The notes beneath the pieces were generated by a model. The model was given only the letters and a program-made list of their open reading frames with translations, was not told the origin of the DNA and did no database searches. A stretch of 64,000 bases of DNA from Mangifera indica (lineage: Eukaryota; Streptophyta; Magnoliopsida; Sapindales; Anacardiaceae), in assembly GCF_011075055.1 (NCBI RefSeq), contig NC_058155.1:7597537-7661536 (forward strand), read 5' to 3'. Shown here piece by piece: positions 44,017 to 54,600 of this stretch. Position 1 is the first letter of the stretch, and every line of letters starts with the position of its first letter. A program made the position numbers and the translations under genes.

Positions 44017-44703
44017 GGCCAAATAACTATTTCCCACCAAAGGTATAGTATAATTCAAAAGTGATATCTATTAATTTTCAAAAACCTAAGGTCCCACTTA
44101 TGAGTCAATTTTTGTTAAAATTTGTAGTTAAGTTTAAGGATAAAATCATCATTTTAATAATGATATTAAAAAATATATATAATTCATTATAGTTTCACCC
44201 CTAGTTAAGGTTTTTCACTTTTGAAAAGTCGCACCTCCCCCCCTAAAAAAAAACCTAGGCTTTTCTTTCCACTCTTCTCCAACGACATCTCCAACCACTG
44301 ACAACCTCCACAAAACTCCCTAATCTATCTCTAGCCACCACCTTGGTCTGAGTTCATCTAGATAGGATGAATCTAAACTAAGGTGGTGGTTGGAGATGAG
44401 TTAGAGAGTTTCATGGAGGTCACCAGTAGTCAGAGATGTCACTAGAGAGGAGAGGAAAAGCTTTGAGGGGTTGGGGAGGGGGGCGGGATTGCCACTTTTC
44501 AAAACGAGAAAACTTTAATCAGTGATAAAATTGTTATTTTTTAAAATTTAGAGATGAAAAATAATGAATTATATATTTTTTTAATAATATTATTGAAATA
44601 ACAATTTTACTCATAATCATAATTAAAATTTTAAAAGTTAATGGATATTGGTTCTGGATTACACTATACCATAATACCATAGATGAGAAATAGTCATTTA
44701 GCA
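44017..44703. mobile_element. Full-length foldback MITE, Mutator-like family
   Basis: It starts GGCCAAATAACTATTTCCCA and its reversed right end reads TGCTAAATGACTATTTCTC. The two arms pair along nearly the whole 687 bp: the centre has CCACCACCTTGG pairing with CTAAGGTGGTGG around a loop near 44362. There is no coding capacity. The target duplication is not clean. Confidence 0.72.
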
Positions 44704-45018
44704 TTATTTAAATAATATACTGTTTGATATTATTTTTATTTTAACTTAAAATAATTTAATTATATGATACAATACTATATCATTTCAATATTCAATTAAG
44801 TAATCAAAATTAAGTATACATAATACAAATAAAATATCATATAATTTCTCAAAATCAAAAGAAAATATGATATGCCGTTGAAACATTGGTAGCAGAACAT
44901 GCTATTGGGACAGAGATATTTTGTAATGAATTTCTGGGCTATGATTTCGAAAAAGCCCACATAAAATCCCAATTGGGCTAGTTGCCCCAATCTTTTAATT
45001 CCATGATTATAAAAATTA

Positions 45019-45194
45019 GAGCAATATTATATATACCCACTTTAGGTACATAAATATATACACACTCATATGTGTCATCATATGATTGGTTATTGTTTTA
45101 TTCTTAATTCAAAATCATCAAATCACATGATGACACATATAAATGTGTATACATTTATGTACCCAAAGTAGGTATACATAGTTTTATTATAAAA
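45019..45194. mobile_element. Hairpin MITE, about 175 bp
   Basis: The left arm ACCCACTTTAGGTACATAAA, then ATGTGTCATCATATGATT, pairs with the right arm AATCACATGATGACACATAT, then ATGTACCCAAAGTAGGT. It is a near-perfect hairpin with an AT-rich loop. The left end includes TTAGAGCAATATTATATATA. Confidence 0.7.
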
Positions 45195-46114
45195 ATTATT
45201 TCCATCTTAAGGTCTATGCTTTTTTCGTCATAGTGCGAAATTAAATTCAATTAATAGAAATTAAATAAATTAACCAATTTAGGGAGTGGATACAATTTTA
45301 ATCAACCTTCCATGAGTTATACCATATAAGCAAAAAAAAACCCCTAATAATGCCAAGATTGCCTTCTCCTTGAAATATAATTCTCCTTGTTTGCCAAAAT
45401 GGGGGTTTTATGATTTTTGGCAATATAGGTGCTAAGATGATTAGTTGCCAAAATGGGGGTTTTGGACATTTTACACCCATCTCAATTTTTATTATAAAGG
45501 CAAGTAAATCTCAATATTTTTTGTTGGTAAGTAGTAAATCTCAACATTCCATGTTATAAAAGATGAAGATAAACAATTTATTAAATCTTTCTCCCAATTT
45601 TAGCAAGAAAAATCCACGAAATCAATGAGAAAAATTGAAGAAAAGTTGGATATGTGTTACAGATTCTATATACGAGATTTGAAATGTTAAAACTAATTCT
45701 AAGATAAGTTTATATATAGGATAATTTTGTCAAACCCTAATTTATTGGTCTTATATGTAATTATGTATAATCCCTTAAGAGTTGGTTATTTATTATAACC
45801 CCTCAAATTAATGTCATTTTAATTAGTTAACCTTTAGTTTATTAATCTAATTAATTGATGAAAATAGGTTTAAGGCAGTGATTAATTTATCATTTTGGGT
45901 GTGCCCAATTTACCCTTTGTACTATGTTAATCTAACTCTAGAGTTCGGTGTGTTTTTTGGTGGTTCTGCTTTTGTTCTGCACAGGAGGAGGAGAATAAAA
46001 ACTTGCAACAACTAATGAAAGCAACAATTTTGAGACATTTAAATATGAATCCAATGGCTACCTACCAACTATCCATTAACAATTAATTACAAATAGGCCG
46101 GGTCAATCTGTTGT

Positions 46115-46275
46115 AAGTGGATCCAAACCTAATATATATAAATAAGTATATATATGATATATTATTATGTGTTTGAATATTACTTTATTAATAATTCAAA
46201 ATCTTTTAATCACTTGATGATGCATATTAAATATATATTTATTTGTATATTGAAAGTGGATACATATAATTTTAT
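46115..46275. mobile_element. Diverged hairpin MITE
   Basis: It shares with the 45019 element the layout ...GTGTTTGAATATTACTTTAT...AATTCAAAATCTTTTAATCA...TGATGATGCATAT, with arms ending GTGGATCCAAAC and GAAAGTGGATACA. The arms pair imperfectly. Confidence 0.5.
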
Positions 46276-46354
46276 TGATATAAAACTTTAAATTTTATTG
46301 AAACATGAAAGTATGTTAGTGTAGTAACGGCGGTGGGTGACGATTAGAAAAAAT

Positions 46355-46994
46355 GTCAAAAGACTTATTCTCACCCAAGGTATAGTGAAAACCTAACTCA
46401 CACCCATCAACTTTTAAAAAGCCTATACACTTACCCATCATTCAATTTCTGTTAGAATCAAGGGTAAAATTGTTATTTTACTAAAAATATAAATTTTATC
46501 CCCTTTTTCCCCTAAGTTTTGAAAATTAATATTTTATCTGAACTTTAACTTTTCCAATTTAGAAAATAACATTTTTTCTCTTAAATCCTTAAGTTTTGTT
46601 CTTCTTCTCCAACGACAATTCAATTATAACGGCTCATCTCCAACAATCATCTCTTTGTCTCTGTCAATGAATAGACAATTGTTAAATATGAGCCACTGTA
46701 GTTGAACAGTAGTCGAAGATGAGTCGTCATAACTAGATTGTTGTCGAAAATGAAGAACAAAACTTAGGTACTTTGGAGGAAAAATTTTACTTTTCAAAAT
46801 TGAAACTAGGATAAAATGTTAAATTTCAAAACCTAGAAAAAAGAAATATGATAAAACTATAATTTTTTAATGTTTGTAATAAAATAATAATTTTATCTTT
46901 TATTTTAATTAAAATTAAATAATAAATAAATATTTGAGATTTTAAAAATTGACGAATATGAATTTAAGTTTTCGTTATACTATGTCTTTTTGCC
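46355..46994. mobile_element. Foldback MITE, Mutator-like family
   Basis: The left end GTCAAAAGACTTATTCTCAC then CCAAGGTATAGTGAAAAC pairs with the right end, reversed GGCAAAAAGACATAGTATAA then CGAAAAC. The centre has GAGCCACTGTAGTTGAACA against an inverted copy near 46625. The body includes AAAATTGTTATTTTACTAAA, which is also found in other family members. Confidence 0.65.
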
Positions 46995-47224
46995 TCCAAA
47001 CAAAACTTCAGAGGATAGAGGTGGCGTTGAAAAGCAAAAAACTTCAGAGGATAGAGGCCCCCATGATCCAACTACATGCTAGCCTTGTGGTGCTGCCTCT
47101 AAATTCATAATAAATTAAATTCACATTAATATGGTATATCATTTCATTTGTGGGATTTTATGACACAATTAAATAAGTAAAATTACCATACTATCCTTGA
47201 TTCTTTTTTTTTTCGGTTTAAGAA

Positions 47225-47766
47225 GGTCAAATAACTATTCTCCATCTAATTTTATGAAATTAAATTCTCACCCACGATTTATTTCAAATAATAAATTTGG
47301 TTTGGTTGTTATAAAAAAAAAACAAAATAAGATTTATCGTTTAATATAAATATTAAATTAATAATATATTCTTATCATTTTAAAAATATATCACTTAAAC
47401 ATCTAAAAACATTAAAACTCTTATTAATTTTAAATTATTGTGTTTTATTCTTTTTTTTTTGTGTGTAATTATCATTTTTTAAACTATTGAGAATATATTA
47501 AAATTAAAAATTAAAGAAAACCCTAAACTTTTTTTCAAATTTTTAAAAACCTCTAAAATCTCATTAACACTTGTAACTTATTAAAAAATTACAATTCACC
47601 CCCCAAAACATACATCATTTTGAAAAAAAATATCTATACAAAATAACCTTTTTACTATTTTACTTAACAAATATAGATAATATGTGATAATTTGACCTTT
47701 TAAAACTTAAAAAATAGAAATTTGTCATCTTAACAAACCTTGTGGGTAGGAAATAGATTTTTTGGC
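47225..47766. mobile_element. Foldback MITE, Mutator-like family (diverged)
   Basis: The left end GGTCAAATAACTATTCTCCA and right end GGGTAGGAAATAGATTTTTT then GGCC are the family termini. The arms are less similar than in the other members, and the target duplication was not resolved. Confidence 0.5.
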
Positions 47767-48068
47767 CTTTAAAATAATATCATCATAATTGAAACTAACT
47801 GGTAATTAATTAATTATACTAATGATAAATAAATATTAAATAATAAGTTACATCAACCTAACACGTGTCATTCAAACACGAGCGAGTAGCCAAGAAAGGT
47901 TCTTCTATGCACTTTCCAAATAGGAAGGAGGCATAAGATGTTCTCTTCTACCATCACTGTTTTGCTATCTCTACTTAACAAATTTTCAGTTAACAAAAAA
48001 GTTGTTATTCTTCTTCTAGCGCCTTACATATCACTTAAACGCTTTCCAGTTTTCTTCTTCTGGTCTGG

Positions 48069-48972
48069 GTATGTCCATGTCTCACTCCCTTTTAAGTTTG
48101 TTAATACGTTTTCTTAAAGTTTCTTTCTTTATTGGTGGTGGGTCTTTTCATCTTTTTCTTCCTCCTCTTCGCTTTTATTTTTTGAATTTTCTCAAAGTTG
48201 ATACTGTTTAGCTTTTGCATGAAAATGGTTATTTGTGAATTGAGCTGCTCAAATTGAATTTTTTTGAGGTCTGTATAAATTTAATGCATTTTTCTTTTTG
48301 GTTATTTTATTTTGTTTAATTATTTTTCAATTTGTTTTACTTGGATTTCTGAATTTGAACCTATAACACTTGGCTGGATTCAAGGATTGATCCATGGGAA
48401 GAATATTACTTACTTTTTGCCCTGCCACATGTTGCAAATGAGCTAGCTAGATCTTGGAAAAAGGGTTGTAAAAATCTTACATTTTCAAGCTGATTTGGGA
48501 TCTATCTTTTTCTTGGACATGCCAGAAACATTGGATGAATTCTAAAGATTATTCACTTACAATGAATATCATGTGGGTTGAGCTGTTTGAAATTGTTTGC
48601 TACTTTTGGTAGCTTTTTCTTCTTTCATTTTAATTGATTTGTTGTTGGAAGAGTTGTTTTTTGTTTTCTATTAAAACATACTTCAATTGCTTGACATAAT
48701 GTAACTTTCATGGCAAATAATTCATACCTTAGCCAAACCATCTTGTGGGTTGACCTCCAATCATGTAGTTTCGTAGCCTTCTGAGACTTCTGCTGGGCTT
48801 TCCATTTGTATCATACCATTTTAGTTTATCTCACAAAGATCTTGGCTTCATCCATTGATCTTACTAATTGTTGAAATTATTCCCTTATTAATTGGCCTGA
48901 TTTTAAAATGCCAATAGCTTTTTCTCTTAATATTTCAATTGCCGCTGTTTGATGTATTCTCTTTTATTGCAG
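48069..48972 (+). other. 5' leader intron of the TCHQD gene
   Basis: A donor (CTGG|GTATGTCC) at 48069 and a pyrimidine-rich acceptor (TTTTATTGCAG) ending at 48972 bracket a 904-bp T-rich intron just before the start codon. Leader introns of this kind often raise expression in plants. It is predicted from splice signals and the T-rich composition only. Confidence 0.6.
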
Positions 48973-49032
48973 ACACAGTCACTGAATTTTCTGTGTCTGA
49001 GTAACATCCTGAAAGCTAATGCTAATCAAGTC

Positions 49033-50153
49033 ATGCAGCTATATCATCATCCATTTTCTTTAGACAGCCAAAAGGTGAGACTTGCTTTAGAAGAGAAAGG
49101 CATTGATTACACATCATTCCATGTCAATCCTATAACTGGCAAGAATATGGAATCTTCTTTCTTTAGGATGAACCCTCATGCTAAACTGCCGGTTTTTAAG
49201 AATGGCTCTCACATCATTTTTGACACCATTGAGATAATCCAGTAAGTCCGTCCTCCATTTTTATCCTGGTAGATGTATGTGGAAGAAATTTCTATCTTAA
49301 ATGTTACATGATGTTCCTTTAGAATGATTTTTGATTTATTTGAAGTTTCTCAAACCGAAAAAACCATCATAAGTTCACAGACCACTTCTTTGTTTTACTT
49401 CTCTTTCAACCTCAGAACTTGTACAATTAGTTTTCACTTGAAAATTTCACTTGCTCTGAAAGACACTAGTACAATTAGTTTTTGAAAATTTTCCCAATAC
49501 AGCTTTATTGAGGATGGGGAGATTTCAAAGTGATGCAGAAATTTTGCAGGTATATAGATAGGATAGCAGTTGTATCCTCAGGTGCTGTCAATGCTGATCA
49601 CCTGACCAATAGTAGCAGAGAAGTGATTGAATGGATGCATAAGATACAAGATTGGGACCCTAAATATTTCACACTTCACCATGTCCCCGAGAAATATTGC
49701 GACTCTGTATCCAAATTCCTTAGGAGGGTTATAATTGCTCGGATGGCTGAGTCACCTGATCTTGCAAGTGCTTACCATCGGAAGCTAAAAGAAGCATATG
49801 AAACAGAAGGCAAGTTGAAAAACCCAGATGTTGTGAAACGGGGCAAAGATCACCTTGTTAGACTTCTTGATGAAGTGGAAACAAAGCTTAATGAAACATT
49901 ATATTTAGTTGGTGAGGAGTTCACCATGGCAGATATTACACTTATTCCAGTACTGGAGCGTTTGGTGCTCCTGGGTTTGAAAGACGAATACATAAGTAGT
50001 CGGCCAAACATTGCTGAGTACTGGAGTATAGTGCAGCAGAGGCCTAGCTATAGAAAGGTGATTGGGGGGCATTTCAATGGCTGGAGAAAGTACAAAACAC
50101 TATTGAAAACATGGTGCTCTGTTAGTATCAGAAGTGCATTGAGGAGATATTGA
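49033..50153 (+). CDS. TCHQD: Glutathione S-transferase TCHQD class, 2 exons
   Basis: Exon 1 (49033-49241) and exon 2 (49550-50153) give 270 aa; the codon for the Gln of EIIQ is split across the join (CA|G). The N-terminal thioredoxin-fold GST domain (residues 1-75) starts MQLYHHPFSLDSQKVRLALE and includes the glutathione-binding loop KLPVFKNGSHIIFDT. The alpha-helical C-terminal domain includes the TCHQD hallmark RMAESPDLASAYHRKLKEAY and the N-capping motif FTMADITLIP. The tail FNGWRKYKTLLKTW also matches Arabidopsis TCHQD (At1g77290), which as I recall is membrane-associated. It probably conjugates glutathione to reactive compounds, but its natural substrate is not established. The start fits the conserved family start; an upstream out-of-frame ATG lies in the leader at 49019. 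The 3' end is convergent with SDG8, 1.5 kb apart. Confidence 0.96.
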
Positions 50154-50521
50154 TGAACAGAGGTAATGTTCTGATTTTATGCTGTAAACTAGAGATGTTC
50201 ATAGGGAAATAAAAATCAATTGTATGTAAATTTCTCTACAAATTTCCTCTTTGGTATTCCGTTGCCTTTTATGGTGGTATCTTGGTTGGAAGTTTTATTT
50301 GGAGTGGACCTGCAAAATTTGTCTTATTTTTGAGCATGCATATAATCTATAATTTGATTTTCAGCTCTGTAATTTAATTATATATTTTTTCTATCCACAA
50401 GGGTGGGAATATGCTTGTGTAGTCATGGTGTAACAAAACATAATCTAATATGACAAATGTTATGCGTACACAATTTTAAATATACAAATGATATATCGTC
50501 ATGTGATTAGATTTTATTTTA

Positions 50522-51162
50522 GGCCAAAGGACTATTTCCCACCCAAGGTATGCTGCAATGTCAAGTGTCCCCCATTTATCTATGATAATACCAAATACCC
50601 ACCCATCAACAGTTAAAATTTTATCTCATTTTACCCTCTTAAATTTTAAAAACTAAAAAATTTCCCTAGTCTAGGTTTTAAAAAATGACAGTTTCACCCT
50701 AGGGTTTCATTTTAAAATCTCCGACGGCCTCTCCCTCCCGAAACATCATTTCCCTCCGACGGTCTTTTTTCTCCCATTGAACGCCCGATCGGCATCGAAA
50801 GAGCAGTGGAAGACGAAGATGAAGCTGTCATCTTCGTCTGGGAAGACGAGCGTCTTCCCAAAAGAAGACCTTTGGGAAGACGACCGTCTTCCCAGATGAA
50901 GAAGACAACTTTGTCTTCGTCTGAGAAGACGAAGATCAGGCATCCGATGTCGATCAGGCGTTCAAATGGAAGGAAAGAGACCGTCGAAGGGAGAGGATGC
51001 TTCGGGAGGGAGAGGCCACCGGCAATAGAACCGGAGATTTCAAAATGAAACCCTAGGGTGAAACTACCATTTTTTAAAACTTAGGCCGATGGAAACTTTT
51101 AGTTTTTAAAAGGGGGACACTTGTCATTGTAGCATACCTTGGGTGGGAAATAGTCCTTTGGC
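50522..51162. mobile_element. Foldback MITE nested in a hairpin MITE
   Basis: It starts GGCCAAAGGACTATTTCCCA and ends with the near-exact reverse complement of that word (TGGGAAATAGTCCTTTGGC). The arms pair for most of the 641 bp. TTTTATTTTA lies directly on both sides (50512-50521 and 51163-51172), a 10-bp target duplication within the Mutator range. The centre contains two GGGAAGACG...CGTCTTCCC palindromes. Open frames inside come from these repeats. Confidence 0.87.
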
Positions 51163-51208
51163 TTTTATTTTATCCTTAATTTAAAATCACTCAATCATAT
51201 AATGATAC

Positions 51209-51210
<2 letters not shown>

Positions 51211-51275
<65 letters not shown>
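51211..51275. repeat. (TA)32 microsatellite
   Basis: This is an uninterrupted TA run of about 65 bp inside the right half of the split hairpin MITE. The length is likely to be polymorphic and may be misassembled. Confidence 0.95.
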
Positions 51276-51277
<2 letters not shown>

Positions 51278-51662
51278 ATTTTTATACTTAAAAGTGTATA
51301 TATATGACTACACAAACATTATTTCTATGGCAGAGATGAACCAATACGATAATCTTTCATTCTACTAGTTAAAATATTCATAAGCCTTACTGATTTCTAC
51401 ATGGTAAAAACAATACATAGACCAAGACCAAGAATGCCTACCTCTATGAGGCATGTACAAATGGGTCTATATCCAAAAGGAGCACCTGGCAAAATTGGAG
51501 CATCATTCCCTCAGCTGTAATGTCATAACTTGGACTGGAAATCTGAACTTGAATAAAATTTTCAATGAAAAATGGAACATCACAAGTGAAAGAATTGAGA
51601 ATACATTAATGTGTGGATGAAAAATTCAGTTGTCTTTTAATGAGTATTTCCTATGAATCAAT

Positions 51663-54600
51663 TCAATGGTGATTTTGTTGGAAGGGACGCTGATAAAAAT
51701 TATCAGGTGAACAATAAGAACCTCTAAGCTCATTTCTTCTCCAAAGCCATGGGGGTCCCTTCCTTTTCTGTTGCCTGAAGTACCTTCTTCCCAAATCATT
51801 TGAGGATCCTCTCATTCGATTACATGTTTGCTGGATATCTGCATCTGATTGGTTAGCTCCTGTCGTGCTTGGATTGTCATCCTCAGTGTGGCAGGTGGGT
51901 AAACGGTGACCATCTGCTTGCAATTCTTCTATAGATTCATTAGCAGTTTTACAGGTATCAGCAGAACAAGGTGGAGAGCCTCCCTTGTCACGGGGCAATG
52001 GGGGTAAAGGTGGAAAAGGATGGAAAGGCATGCCTGGAGCAACAGCCCAGCTATCTACAGTTTCAGCTTGGGGTGAACCAAACTGCTGCAAAGTATGTAA
52101 TGGAATTCCATATGAAACAGGCAAGCGGGAAATGAATTTCTGCTGAGGATGCCCAATAGCCACATCACATAAACATTTTCGATGCAGAACATTTTGCTGA
52201 GGAATATCAGTAGTTGATGAGGCGTCTGATGAAATGGGAGGTGGGTTAAAGGGAGACGTAAAACCTGGTGGAACATCTTCTTGGGTAGTTTGCCCTCCAT
52301 CTTCAGAGCTAACAGCTTCATCTCGGTTATAGTTATTGTGGACAAAGTCAGGGCAATTGCTGTCTTCTCTGCTCAGGTTATCTACATGATTGGGCATTAG
52401 CTGACTTCTAAGGGTGAATGTGCTAGATTTTTCACACTGCTGTTGTATCATAGATTCACACTTCTGTTCCTTGTGCGTAACAGGTCTTGAATCTAGGTCT
52501 AGATCTGGTTTTGCTGGCTGATCCCATCGGCTTTTACGTTTGCGAGTCATGGAGCCAGTTGTCTGTTGATAACCAGTACAAGGTGCGGAACCAGTCTTAT
52601 TGGCTGTACTATCCACTGAAGTGATTGTGAATGACTGCACGCCACAATGAATTGCTTCTGAAGGTCTTGAACCCTGATCGTGCCAATGATTGTGAGAAGC
52701 TGAAAGCCTATTGCAGTTTGCACCCCTGTGAAAATCCATCCTGCCACCATCCCAGTCCATGCAGCTAGATTTTCTGAAAGGTTTAGGAATCCATTTATCA
52801 CGAAAATTACGCGCAATTTGATGAACCTGTTTAGTAAACAATGGACTGATTAACATGTAATGATCACTAAATTTTTTTAATGTATGTCTCATTTAACATA
52901 TAAAATAATATTTGCAGCAACTGATTTTTTACAGATATCACAAAATGAAACAAAACTTTCTCCTCTAACTGATATTTAAGTACAAGACAAAAAATCCATT
53001 TAAGACAGCTTGAAACAAACCTGCTTGTCATCATGCTCGGTGAATGACAGTATAGACTCCCTAAAGCTGCAAAAGGAAGCACAGATTTCAGGAATATATA
53101 ATAAATGCTTTATATGGATCAGCAGTATCGGTAGCTTGCTTTATTAGTTGCTGTATAATAACGATTAGAGCAGTGCTATGTGCATAACTTTTGCACACAA
53201 CTTCGTGTACAAACAACGACACATCATCATGTTTAAAAATCAAAGATAAAATAACTCCAATTACATAGTGACACATCGTTGTTTGTGCATAAAGTTGTGT
53301 ACATAGTATTATTGTAACAATTATTACTGCATCCATCATAAGTTCTGCATTATGTTTCAAACTAATTCCTGAACTTCATGCATATAATTTTATTTAAGGT
53401 TATATTCCAAGGTAATATCATGTCAAGCATTAAGAGGATTAAGTAATTCCTTTTCTGAAAAACAAAAAGCTTTTAATTCCATCGATTGTGACTTATTGTA
53501 ATTCAAGTAAACATGTACTTTAAGTTGAGTTCATTCCCATCATAAAGACCAAAGAATATTGGACAGGAAAGAGTCTGCATTTTATTTGGAAAAAGAGAAT
53601 TAACACAAGATATCCAAAAAAATTCAAGCAATAAAGAAAACAGATATATTTTTCTAACCTCTCCATTCCAGCACAAGGAGGACCACCAATTATATGATCC
53701 TGTGAAAGTATCTCCCTCACTGCTAAATATTCTAAAACCTGCAGACATGGTCAGTTAGCTGAATGCTGATGATTTTAATGCGATCAGATTTTTAAAAACA
53801 GGGTTCTAATTTCATCAAATTCCTGAAGACTAAATGCATGTATTTAAACCACTCTTGAGGTACCAGGTACAATTTAATGTTCATAAAATAGACCCTCCTA
53901 GTGACCCAAAATAACCATATTTCAAAAGTTGGTTTGCTCTACCGAACCAAGTCCATTCCTATCACCAACAGAAATAAGGTTCAGCTTCATATTAAGCTCT
54001 TAGCTCTGACCAGAACTATTACTTCTGGAATATTTATTTTTCATCCTTCAATTTTCGGAGAGAAGATGGAATGTTCACCAGACTATACCTACACTAGCAT
54101 ACACTTACAAAATAAAATATTGTTATTTCCATGTGATAATTCTCTGAAACTAACTTTTAAACCTACAAAACAAAAATGATATGTTCTATCATAAATTTTG
54201 AGATAAGTTTTTATGCACAATGAAAAAAGATATCCAACTCCTAAAAGATAATCTTCACTCCTACGTGGTCTTGAAAAGTGAGATAAGCCTTCCTTCTCCT
54301 TTACAAATTGTTTTTAATCATTTCTTTAAACAAATTCTTTCTGGTAATTTATTACTAGAGAACTCTTTTTATACTGCACAACCAAACAACCAACTTTTCT
54401 TCCACAAAAGCCTTATTTAGATGAACTCTATTTCCGCAAGCCTTACCATATGGATCCTAAGTATTTTTTTTCCATATCTCAAGTACTACATTGAATCTAA
54501 GAAATATAACACAATACTAAATCTATAGGGGGTAAAAGACAGTGCTTGTTGATGGTTAATATCCTATAAAAACTTTATGCTATGAAATATGAAAACAGTC

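Larger units (their letters stand above)
50451..51325. mobile_element. Hairpin MITE split by a nested insertion
   Basis: Left part (50451-50521) has ATATACAAATGATATATCGT then CATGTGATTAG. Right part (51163-51325) has ATCACTCAATCATATAATGA, a (TA)n tract, then TACTTAAAAGTGTATATATA. Put together they match the layout of the 45019 hairpin element. The interruption is the foldback MITE at 50522-51162. Confidence 0.65.

Noticed and set aside
50806..51048. 80-codon basic ORF
   Set aside because: It lies in the loop and arm of a foldback MITE and is made of repeated GAAGACG words.
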